64,000 bases of DNA from Ulva prolifera (taxonomy: Eukaryota; Chlorophyta; Ulvophyceae; Ulvales; Ulvaceae), in the NCBI GenBank assembly GCA_023078555.1, contig CM041199.1, positions 6,329,315 to 6,393,314 on the forward strand, read 5' to 3'. Under the pieces are notes generated by a model. That model had not been told where the DNA came from. It ran no database searches and was given only the letters and a program-made list of their open reading frames with translations. The position numbers and the translations under genes were made by a program. Shown piece after piece: positions 12,301 to 21,160 of this stretch. Numbering within the stretch: the first letter of the stretch is position 1; each line of letters opens with the position of its first letter.

Positions 12301-13826
12301 TACACCGAGTCGCAGCTGCGCGAGATGATGCCGGCGACCCTCGACATCGACGACAACGCGTCAGGGGAGTGCTGCACGCCGTTCGGGTACACCTTCCCGC
12401 CGTACGTTGTCATCGAGTACGGGCAGAGCATGAACGAGTGGGCTCAGCGCAACGAGAACAAGGACTTCATCACCATCTTCCAGGTGTGAGTCCCCGAACG
12501 TCTGAGCGCGAGCGGCGTTGGCGTCGAGTTATTCTTACACAGGCGCTGAAGCCGTGCCATGCTCTGTGGCGAGTCGAGACACCTCCCTGTTTTGGAATCG
12601 TCTCTGTGCGACCAAGTGTGTGCAGCGTGCTGTGCATTCTGTGCGTGCTGTGGATGGGTGCCGCGGAGGCACTGTAGAGCAGCTTCCTCAGAGTGCACCT
12701 TCTTCGCAGGCTGCCGTTTATGGTGCCGCTCAGGCTCTGAGGCTCTGGTTATGGCATGTCTTCACGTGCTGACCTGTTCTTAACATCTTGTGCCGTCAGG
12801 AATCACTGTTTCTGTCTCAACATATCATGACAAGTTGGCACAGTTTGTACCGAGCGGGTTGTTGCGATGGTTTTGTGGCACTGCAGGCACTCAGCCATGC
12901 GGTACGGGCTCTCGCCAGGCTGCACGCATTCGGGTACGCCCACCGGGACATCAAGCCCGGCAACATCCTCCGCCGCCCCAAGCAGCACGACTGGACCCTC
13001 ATCGACTTTGGCTGTGCTGCAAAGATAGGTACGATGCTCGGGCCGCACTGCGATAGTCCACAGCAGCATGGTCGAGAGTGCATGGCATGAGCATGCGCAT
13101 GCGATGCACTCTCAGAGTAGTGCTCCAGGTGGTTCAGTCAGCAGCACCAAACATCACACAGCTTCGATTGCTGCCTTGGCAAGCTGGCTTGCGGATCGTG
13201 CCGCTGGGCAGGCCTACATGCTCTCCTCACATTGCACACCTACCAGAAGGCCTGACGGTGGTTTCATACTATCACAAGTAGTACACTATCCCAAGAACAA
13301 GCACTGCCCTCCTGACCAGCCTCAATATTCGCTGGCCTGTGTGATGCCTGTGGATGCATGTACAGGCAGCATCGCCGGCCTGAGTTACTCTCTCAAGTAC
13401 GCCGCCCCAGAGGTCGTGCACGCCGTTGAAGCAGAGAGCCACACCATCGTCTGCACCGCAGCCGTCGACATCTGGGCAATCGGCGTCATCGCCTTTGAGC
13501 TCCTCACCGGCGAGCGTGCCTTTCCGGGGGAGGTGCTGGGGTCGGCAGAGGCGGAGGAGCGCGCCCGCGACGCCCTCGCCGGGCGCGCGCTGCTGCCGTG
13601 GGAGGGCCGGGGTGCGGCCGTCGAGGGCCGGCTGGAGAAGCTGCGGGGGCTGCGGCGGACGGTGCTGCGGTGCCTGGAGCGCGACCCCGCGAAGCGGCCG
13701 TCCGCGGAGGCGCTGCTGAGCTCGTGGGAGCATGCATTTGACAACATGCAGACGCATGGCACAGACTGGAGCGCTGATGTAGATGATGGCGGTGGTGAGC
13801 GGGAAAGTGGAAATGTGAGGCTCTGA
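3310..13826 (+). CDS. Gene A: receptor-like protein kinase with duplicated beta-helix-like ectodomain
   Basis: Fifteen exons with compatible phases give about 1,293 residues: 3310-3454, 4306-4628, 5308-5614, 6110-6321, 6625-6849, 7266-7541, 8291-8657, 9078-9385, 10009-10143, 10562-10843, 11200-11396, 11810-12008, 12181-12483, 12887-13028 and 13366-13826. Exon 1 encodes a signal peptide (core LRLLLLALALGV); an internal in-frame ATG at 3,370 is an alternative start. Residues to about 765 form two homologous modules, each with an AELQ/AQFQ exon, an LWLDALxI exon, an FDS exon and an exon ending AWF/PWFVA. A transmembrane segment lies near residues 809-837, followed by an Arg run and then a kinase with all key motifs. 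Secretion to the plasma membrane and signalling by phosphorylation are inferred; the ligand is unknown. The exon 2 acceptor is the least certain boundary. Confidence 0.85.
3779..3808. repeat. Short tandem duplication in gene A intron 1
   Basis: A unit of the type GCATGCAAGCTTTC occurs twice in direct succession. This is a small example of the many GCATGCA-type motifs in the introns of this window. Confidence 0.7.
3883..3998 (+). mobile_element. hAT-type MITE, copy 2, in gene A intron 1
   Basis: The element is 3,891-3,990, exactly 100 bp, from CAGTGTTGGGTCG to GAGGACCCAACA. It has a perfect 8-bp target duplication GTGATTCT at 3,883-3,890 and 3,991-3,998. This is the cleanest copy of the family and fixes its ends. 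Confidence 0.9.
4306..6849 (+). other. Gene A ectodomain module 1 (exons 2-5)
   Basis: The four exons read, in order, VVTTAAELQAAVATGARDVQ, then LIIADSSLFLVWSRLWLDAL, then SSFDSVGG with NRTTFSNV, then NLFWAFDDGLAVADG closing at AWFAIARS. The alternation of short hydrophobic strands with Asn/Ser-rich turns resembles right-handed parallel beta-helix (pectin-lyase-like) proteins; this is a fold inference, not a recognised named domain. N-glycosylation sequons are frequent (for example NCT, NTT, NRT), as expected of a secreted region. Intron phases after these exons are 0, 1, 0 and 0. Confidence 0.75.
8009..8065 (+). repeat. Single arm of the GCGGTGC repeat family
   Basis: The stretch reading GCGGTGCTACCTGCCTCGCT and then CTGTCCTTGTAACAC matches the arm of the elements at 2,264 and 14,629. 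No convincing partner arm was found nearby, so this is a solo or degenerate arm within gene A intron 6. Confidence 0.5.
9384..9493 (+). mobile_element. hAT-type MITE, copy 3, at the edge of gene A exon 8
   Basis: The element is 9,392-9,485 (94 bp), starting CAGTGCGGGGTCGC, with a perfect 8-bp duplication CTGTGCAC at 9,384-9,391 and 9,486-9,493. The predicted donor of exon 8 (GT at 9,386) falls inside the left target duplication, so the insertion sits essentially on the splice site and its duplication repeats the donor on the far side. Confidence 0.85.
9592..9627. repeat. TA and GAT simple repeats
   Basis: A (TA)n stretch is followed by about five GAT units and more TA-rich sequence within gene A intron 8. 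No function is inferred. Confidence 0.8.
10562..11396 (+). other. Gene A transmembrane and juxtamembrane exons (10-11)
   Basis: Exon 10 begins ALESPD, as do the matching exons of genes B (ALASPP) and D (ALKSPS). It encodes a hydrophobic helix of about 28 residues (AVVSLAVGCSAGLLLVLGLL) ended by QRRRRRR, a strong stop-transfer signal that puts the C-terminus in the cytosol. Exon 11 encodes a Ser/Thr/Pro-rich juxtamembrane stretch, a plausible phosphorylation target. Confidence 0.75.
11810..13826 (+). other. Gene A protein kinase domain (exons 12-15)
   Basis: All catalytic signatures are visible in order: glycine loop RRIGGQGVVQIA (about residue 975), ATP-binding lysine in QAAIKFY (about K1018), hinge PPYVVIEYGQ, catalytic loop HRDIKPGN (D about 1114, N about 1119), metal-binding DFG (D about 1133), APE in KYAAPEVV, DIWAIGVIAFELL in helix F, and a closing ERDPAKRPSAE arginine. 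HRDIKPGN, with Lys after HRDI, points to Ser/Thr rather than Tyr specificity. Nothing essential is missing, so an active kinase is predicted. Four exons divide the domain, one boundary lying between the glycine loop and the lysine. Confidence 0.88.
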
Positions 13827-14193
13827 CCTTGGGGTAGGATGGCTTTTAGATTCGCCATAGCTCTAAGATCTACTGCAAAGTGTTGACATACATGTGATGG
13901 CGAAATGCTAGAAAGAAACCAAGGCCCTCCCATGCGTGCGTTTGTACCGCTGTCGTGCGGCTGCTTCCACACGGGTTGGAGGTGCTGTGGAGGTACATTT
14001 GCGTGCCTCTGCATGCATTGCCCGCATTTGCGGGCGGCGTGATGTGCCTTATCTCGTTATCTTATCTCGTGTCGGGTTTCTGGGCTCTGGACGTTTCTTC
14101 CAGTCTCGGTCGGTCTCGCTCTAGAGGACTAGTGCCGGATTGAATATTAGGGAACTTGCGAGCTGGTTCGGTGTTGGTTGCTTGACTCACGTT

Positions 14194-14262
14194 GGCGTCT
14201 GATGAGGCCCTTTGGCAAGGCCGAAACATGTTATGCCGGTCCGTGATGTTCATGTAATACAG
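14194..14262 (+). ncRNA. Hammerhead-ribozyme-like core
   Basis: The universal hammerhead core elements occur with correct spacing: CTGATGA (14,199-14,205), a GGCC/GGCC stem II (14,206-14,209 with 14,219-14,222), then GAAA (14,223-14,226), then a possible 5-bp stem III ACATG/CATGT (14,226-14,230 with 14,251-14,255) followed by A as the cleavage-site residue. Stem I (around 14,194-14,198 with 14,257-14,261) pairs poorly, so activity is doubtful. Such ribozymes are known in Penelope-like elements and retrozymes. The surrounding 14,120-14,300 has no gene and could be a remnant of such an element. Confidence 0.4.
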
Positions 14263-14628
14263 CATCAACCAGTGAACTTTCTACCTCAGTTAGTACACCG
14301 CTGCCGCACAATGCATGCACGGCACCGTTCATTACATGATAGCTAGTCCGAGCAGCAGCGCAAGCTTGCCCTGGCAACATGTGCGAAGTGGTGCAAGCTT
14401 GCATCATGCATCGTCAACAATGGAGGACAGCTTGACATCCACTTCAATGCCAATTGCTCATGCTGGGCTGTCAGTGTAGAAGCCCGCTGTACTATTATGC
14501 CTGAGAGCGGTTACGCCGGCCGCATGGTCTGCAGGCTGCAGCGGGAGATTGATTCACACCGCCAGGGATCTGTGTCGCTTGCTGCGCCGGTGATGGGTGA
14601 GATGTTCGTGGGTGTCTTGGTGTTTGCT

Positions 14629-15052
14629 TCGTCTGCTTGCTCCTTTCGCGGTGCTGCCCGACTTGCTGCCTTTGTCCTTGTAACACCCCGCCAGGGTCAC
14701 CCCACAACGGTTGTGTCACAAGGACAGACTTCCAGGCTTGCGCTTGAAAAAGCAGGGAGCACCGCATGCATTGCAGAGTACTAGTGTCACCTCGCCACCC
14801 ACATGTCATTCAGCGCTGCACCCAGCCGCAGAAGCGTCCTGAGTCACTACAGCCATTCCGGCGCAGCCCACCGACATCACGGCTGCACGTAGCCACTCAG
14901 ATCCCAAAACAGCGCTCAGCAGCTGCACGTGCCACAGCAGCTGCACGTGCCAGTGGACGCTCCCGTGACCGTGACCTCTGTGATCGCAAGGACTGTGTTA
15001 CAAGGACAAAGGCAGCAAGTCGGGCAGCACCGCGAAAGGAGCAAGCAGACGA
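14629..15052. mobile_element. Foldback element with 58-bp perfect inverted repeats
   Basis: Positions 14,629-14,686 and 14,995-15,052 are perfect inverted copies over 58 bp (starting TCGTCTGCTTGCTCC). They are separated by 308 bp without a recognisable gene but with a doubled CAGCAGCTGCACGTGC motif (about 14,917-14,955). The inner half of each arm matches the family at 2,264. A 26-bp direct repeat (GACCTCTGTGATCGCAAGGA...) lies at 14,973-14,998 and 15,053-15,078, bracketing the right arm. Perfect arms suggest recent mobility or ongoing gene conversion. The remainder of 13,827-15,867 shows no gene I can support; a 97-codon frame at 15,428-15,721 is open but unrecognised. Confidence 0.8.
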
Positions 15053-15867
15053 GACCTCTGTGATCGCAAGGACTGTGTGCTAGCACTGCTTGGGCTTACG
15101 AACATGGACACCAGTATCAATGCAGAACGGCATGTGTGGAGTTTTGATTCCGGAATATACATGGGAAGTGTTGTACGTGTTGTTCATGACAGGTGTACCT
15201 ACAGCACAGTGATTGTGTGCTCCTGCATCTACAGCAGACGCAGCATGAAAAGTCTCACATACACTGTACATCTGGCAGATGATCAGGTGCAGCGTGTTTA
15301 CATTCTTGCTGCTACGCGATGATACAATCTTGCAGCTAGGCAACGTTAGCACCGTCCATGCACACTGAGGCACTAGAGTTGACCAGCCTCATGATGTGCA
15401 AAGCAGACCGTCAGCGGGCCTGCGGTAATGGATTCAGGCATAGTCACACTTGCACGGCAGATCTCCTCAATTGCAACTGGCGTGGAAGTGCCAGAACGCA
15501 TGTGGAGAAAGAATCTGAAGACAGGAAATGTGGTAGAATCTGCTGCAGGTGATCGCGTCGGGATCCATACTGCAGTAGCAGTAGCAGTGCAAGTGTTAAA
15601 AGAAGGCATGTCTCACAGGCTACGGGTTTTGATTGGTGCACATGCAGTCACAAACACTTGCATGGCTCAGACCCTGCAGCTGCCTGGCGCTGATGCGATT
15701 TCACCTGCTGCACGGACATGACCATGCATGTCTGTGTACACGCACATCTGGACGAACATCAAGCCCTCACGCCCCTGCCATGGCCAGTGCATATGGCAAC
15801 ATTGGACAGTTGTGAGGTGCCCCAGCTTGTGGCCACATGCATGTGCTCCATGCATGTGCTCTCACTG

Positions 15868-16614
15868 CTACGTGGCAGGCACCCCCTTGTCGTGCGTCAC
15901 ATCACTCGCCGACTCGGCTGCTAGCGAGGGCCCCCCGCCCGGGTAGGCTGCCCCGTCCCCAGGGCGCTCGCCGTCACCAGAAGCGCTCGCGTACTGAGCC
16001 ATCTGACTCGGCTGTGGCGGCCCCGGCATTGACCCCGCCGCTGCATGCCGCTGTGGCCCCGGCATGGACCCCGCCCCCGCCGCTCCGGCCGGTGCTTGCG
16101 ACCCGGCCGACGCGTACTGCATTTGGGACGGTCGCGGCGGCCCCGGCATCGACCCCGCCGCCGCCGCAGACCCCGACATCGATGCATGTGGGTCATTTGG
16201 TAGTGGCGGTGAAAGCCAGAAGCCTGCAGCATTGGGGTGCGGTGGTGCTGCCGGGGGCGGGGCCTCGCGCAGGGATCCGTACGCATCGGGGGGACCGGCC
16301 GCGGCCGGGCCGTACTGCTGACCATGCATGTAGGGGTACCCAGGTGGATACGGCCCAGCGCCATAGCCAGGTGGATACTGATACATGTTTGGATCGTAGC
16401 AAGGGCCATTCGCTGGGGGCCCATAATAGTCAGGGTATGGGGCAGGCTGATACAGCTGCATCTGGCCGGGGGGTGCCCCGGGAGGGTATGGGTACGGATA
16501 TGGGTACGGGGCAGGCTGATCTGCTGGTCCGGGGCCCCCAGGAGGCTTGTCTGCAGCCGCCTGCGGCTCGGCCGCGGGAGCGAAGCCATATGCATGGCCA
16601 CCCGCTGCGTTCGC
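15868..16614 (-). other. Gene B cytoplasmic Pro/Tyr/Gly-rich tail exon
   Basis: A single terminal exon replaces the five juxtamembrane and kinase exons of gene A. It has three GSMPGP repeats near the C-terminus and alternating PYP/YPPG blocks near the N-terminus, a low-complexity, disordered composition. It ends VTHDKGVPAT before the stop. Confidence 0.75.
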
Positions 16615-19600
16615 CTGCACACACTCATCAGCGCAATAAGTCAGGGGTGTGCTTGCGGACTGCAGGTCTCAGGTGCCGAGGGGCTGCACTTGTACACAGC
16701 ACGGTTACTTAACCCTGCTAGAACCACATATCTGTGTATGTAATGTCACAATGGTGTGTGTTGCAATTGTCACCTCTCCAGATAGCAACACGGCCGGGCT
16801 CGGCTTCGCACCTGCGTTTGCCCTGCAGCTGCAGCTGGCGGCCCGCCAGATGCGCCACGTGTCCCTGTCTCTCTCTTCTTGCGCCGCCTCGTCAGCACAC
16901 ACGCATACACAATGCATGCGGCCACGAGGACGACAGCCGCCAACCCCGCGGCAACGATCGCGATCAGCACCCCCATGCTCAAGCCACTCTCTTCTTCATC
17001 CGGAGGCGTGTCGGGAGTCACACCGCGTGGCGCGGGCCCCGAGTCGGGGTCAGGCGGGAACTGCTCAATCTCATCCGCGGGGCTGCCGGCGGAGATCTCT
17101 GTGCCGATGTCTCCCCGGCCTGGCGCCGGAGCGTCCGCAGGCACCACAACGGGCTCTGTCGGCGGCAGCGTGATGCTACGCGGTGGGCTGGCCGTGACGG
17201 CGGGGGCCGGAGCAGGTGCGGGCGCTGGAGCCGTGGCGGTGAGCGCGGCAATGTCGCGATCTGAGAGCGGGTACGCTTCCAAGTACGCGGAGAGGGGGGG
17301 TGAGGCGAGTGCCTGCATGCATGCGCCCTGGCAGCTGCTACAATGTTTGGCGCAGCTATATGGGGGGGGCTGATTCATGTTCATAGGCCTTCATAGAATG
17401 AGAGTTTTCAGGGTGAAGCTCGACAGTAGGGTGCACGCGGGGAAACGTGTGGAAGGAGGATAGCATCGTAGCGTGCAATCACGGCGGGCCTGTGGAGGAG
17501 GACAGGGGGGCAGGCAGATGAAGGAGAAGCACCTGCTGCGCGGCCACGAACCAGGGGTCGTCAGCCTGCAGCGGCGGCGGCTGCCGGGCGGAGCGCCCCT
17601 CCAGCGCCGCCAGCGGCTGCGGAGGAGCCGTCTCTCTGTCGTAGATGTATATGATCTGCAGCGTTGTGACATCCGAGTCGTACAGGGAGCATACACTTCT
17701 CGGCTGCGTAGCACTGGTGGACACGCGCGCTCTGACAACTGGGCGTAGCTGTAGCGACACCCTTGCGGAAAGCTCAGCATTCAGGGCTCTTAGAGGCATT
17801 GATTCGTAAAGCACAAGATCACAACTATGAATTTCTGGCTCTGTGGAACGGTGCCAGGCGAGGTTAGTTTCTGTGATATTGTAGCAACACCGCCAGTTGC
17901 ATGAGCACGTGACTTCTGGTTCAATGTTCATGAGGCCGCGCATAGCTATAGAATTAATATTATATATCCACACGATGCTGCCTTGACCACTACACCGAAG
18001 TGAGGCATTGCTGCAGAAGAGTAAACGCAGACAAGGACAGCAAGTGACTCGCTTTCAGCAAGGGAGCCATAAATTCGCAGTCTTTCACTGCAGAATGGCA
18101 GTCTATGTCAGGTACCACCACACGTGGGGTGTGCCACACCGAGTGCGCAGGGTTGTCGCTGTACACCCCGGCGGCCTGCTGCACCGAGATCGGCCACGCC
18201 GACCGCATGTCCTGCAGGGTGCAGTTCTGCATCGCCAGGGTTGTATTGAGGCCGAACGTCGAGATCGTGCCGCTCAAGCCCTCCCGCTTCCACACATCGT
18301 CCGCCTCTGGAGAGAGCACCTCCCCGAGGTCGCGGAACACGCACGACTCGAAAGACGCTGTGCTCAACGAGGTGTGTATCACAAACCGCGATGTGGCCTC
18401 GCCACGCAGCCCCGCAAACACCGAATCTGCACACACAGCGCCATTGATTGCAACTTTTTGTCAGAGCTCTCGGGGGTGGCGATGCGGAGCGTGGTTGCGC
18501 TGCTGATGAACCGCAGTCCCGCTGGCGTGTGACTGCATGCGGCATGTGGGGTTCGATACTGACCCTGCCAATTCATATGACAAGACAGCATGCGAAGGTT
18601 CTCTCGAGAGTCGGTAACTCCAGTTCAAGCATGTTACACAGCACTCGCCAGTATACTAGTAGTACCACTACAGTATGCAGCTTGGTTGCCGGTCCGTGAT
18701 CACATGTGCGCGCAGCACTGCTGCAGACGTCGATCACGGCCGTGGAAACTTAGAATCTGGCCGCAGATAATTAAGTCCGCCAGATTCCAGCCTGCTGCGG
18801 AGCCTGCTGCCGCAGTGCCGGCGTGGCGTGTGGGTTGTCAACTTCCAATCAGGCTGAAGATCACATGAACCCCTGTTAGCCCGCCAATGGTAATTGACAC
18901 AACACGGGGATTCTGGTTTCAATCTGAAGTCTATCAAAGTGCAGTCGTTCGAATCTTGGGGCCGCACCACGCACATAAAGGCCGGGGCTCCTGTACGCCC
19001 AGAGCCCTATCGCGTTCGCGTAGCCATCAGACTGCACCACACACTTGCTCACGTACGCCGAGCCTCCGTCCTGCGCGATCAGAGCAACCGGATCTGTGTC
19101 CTCATCGGCATCATACGGAATCTTGATGTGCAGGGAGTCCAGCCACAGGCCCGGGCGGTCCACCAAGAACAGCCTGCTTGCGGTGATGAGCATGCACCGC
19201 GGTGCCATCCACGGCTCCTCCCCCACAGACGCAAACGCGCGAGCGGCGGCGGCCCCGCCGAGGCTCGCGGGCGGCGGATCTGTGCACCTGCCCTGCGCAT
19301 GCATCATACAGCGTCGGTGAAGGGCGTCAGATCGGTCGAGAGATGAGTTGTGACGCATGAGCTGGAATCGTGTGACAGAGGCACAAGACGGAAACTTTCC
19401 GTCTTGAAGGTAAACAGCACTACAGGCACAGAGCATAGGAGTTCAAGTCGTGTGTGTGATTGCCATGGAGCAATGTGTCAGTTGATGTACAATGGCCTGT
19501 ACCGCCTCGTGGCGCCAGGCACTGATCATGATGTCACATACGGTATCTGCTGCATAGCCTGAGGGCGAGACGCCCCGTGCGCGGCATTGAAACATACCAA

Positions 19601-21160
19601 TGCAGGCATGGACCGAGTTGAACATCTCTATCCTGTGAAAGCTTACGCCCCCTTGCCTCGTCCTGCGAAATATGGGGACGGACGCTCGCACGAACAACAG
19701 GACGCTCCAGGTGTTTGACATGTTGAGTATATAGCTGGTCATGAGTCCGTAATCGCATAGCGTGACGTTACACCGGGGGCTTGGTCCAAATCAGGTCGTG
19801 ATGGTCAACGAACTTTCAGAGACTCTTTGGACGCAGCTGAGTACTACTAGTAGGTGCTAGTAGTATACATGTGCGTGGGTCTGATTTACCCACAGTCTAC
19901 CACTCCCCCAATCATGCGCTTCATGCGTAACCAGAGGCTGCACGTTGGAGCCGCACCCGGATTGAGCGTGTCTGCCTGCCAACCCACCCGAGCTGATGCA
20001 CTCCCGGGTACCGTGCAGTGATGGGGTTTGCCTCTGCCGGAAGGCCCTGGAGGTCGAGGTGGGCGCGGATCTCGATGTCGCGCACGCCCTCGTGGAACGC
20101 GCGCTGCAGCTGCGCGGCCGTGTACACCGCGGCGACCTCCGGGACCGCGGAGCCGTCGACCCATGGCTGCGCCGGGGGAGGTGGGTTCGGGGGAGACAAG
20201 GGTGCAGCCTTGGTGTTCGCCGGCCCTGCCGCGGCCAGCGCCTGCGCAAAGGCCCGGATTCAATCATGTCACAGAGCGTCGCACAATACTAGTAGCCTAG
20301 TAGCCGGCCGGGTGATCAGCAGCTGCAGCGCGGGTGGTGCGCACAGGCGGTCATTGCGCAGTATGCATGATATACTGCAGCTAGCTATGTGGCTTGCAGT
20401 ACATGGCACACAGGATGGCTGGTCATTGCAGTTGATGTCATTCCTGATTCGTGATGCAGGGCATAGAGTCAAGAGAACAGGCCTATAGGGTTCCCCCCAA
20501 ACCCCTACGGAGCTCTGAATCGAACCCCACGCGATGACACATACGGCGATGAATCCCTGGTGTGATCGCAGGAGAATAGTGTGCAGCTGAACACAACGCT
20601 GTTTCTTGACACATGCATGCCACACGTTCCAGGCATCTAGCCACCTCGCCTGCCCTGCCAGGCCCCGGGCCCGTTCTAATCGGTACAGGATATCACACAT
20701 CTAGAGATATGCACCTGCTTGCATTGATGCCACGGTTAACTGGTCACGCCAGAGGAGCCGTGCCCAGGCAGAAGTGAGATGAGGCGCAACCCGCCCCGTT
20801 CGTGCCACCAAGCACATGCACCCAACCCACCGCGAACCAGCAGTGTCCACCATATCCTCTTTAGTACTAGTGCAACAGTCAGCGCAAGCATTCAAAATGA
20901 CAGGGAGTGCAGGGAAGGCGCACCTCCTTTGCGGACACAAACCAGGCGTCGGAAGCAGCCGGAGGTGCCACACGGCCCAACAGAGAGCCCCTCAGCACGG
21001 ACGAATCTTCGACCTGCTCCAGCCCGCCAGTTTCCAGCCTGTAGACCTGATCCAGGTCCGCCAACACCGGCCCCACTTCGGAGACGCCGTCCGCGACCAC
21101 GAGGCCCTCATCATCCGCCCAGAAGATGTTGCGTGCAGTCACGTTGCTGAACGTTGAATC
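15868..21160 (-). CDS. Gene B exons 4-10: end of module 1, module 2, transmembrane segment, tail
   Basis: Exon 4 reads DSTFSNVTARNIFWADDEGL and closes at DAWFVSAKE. Module 2 follows with VYTAAQLQRAFHEGVRDIEI, RPGLWLDSLHIKIP, SFESCVFRDLG with LAMQNCTLQD, and DDPWFVAAQQ. Exon 9 carries a long Pro/Ala linker and a transmembrane helix (MGVLIAIVAAGLAAVVLVAA) stopped by TRRRKKRE. Exon 10 encodes about 248 cytoplasmic residues rich in Pro, Tyr, Gly, Ala and Gln, with PYPYPYPYPP, YPPGYGAGPYPPGYPY and several SMPGPP repeats. There is no kinase motif. Such PY-rich tails often bind WW, SH3 or related domains; that use here is a guess. All internal boundaries are GT-AG with TGCAG-like acceptors. Confidence 0.82.

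Noticed and set aside
20505-20530. tRNA-like T-loop on the minus strand (GGTTCGATTC)
   Set aside because: The flanking bases do not pair into a T stem and no anticodon or acceptor arm is found.
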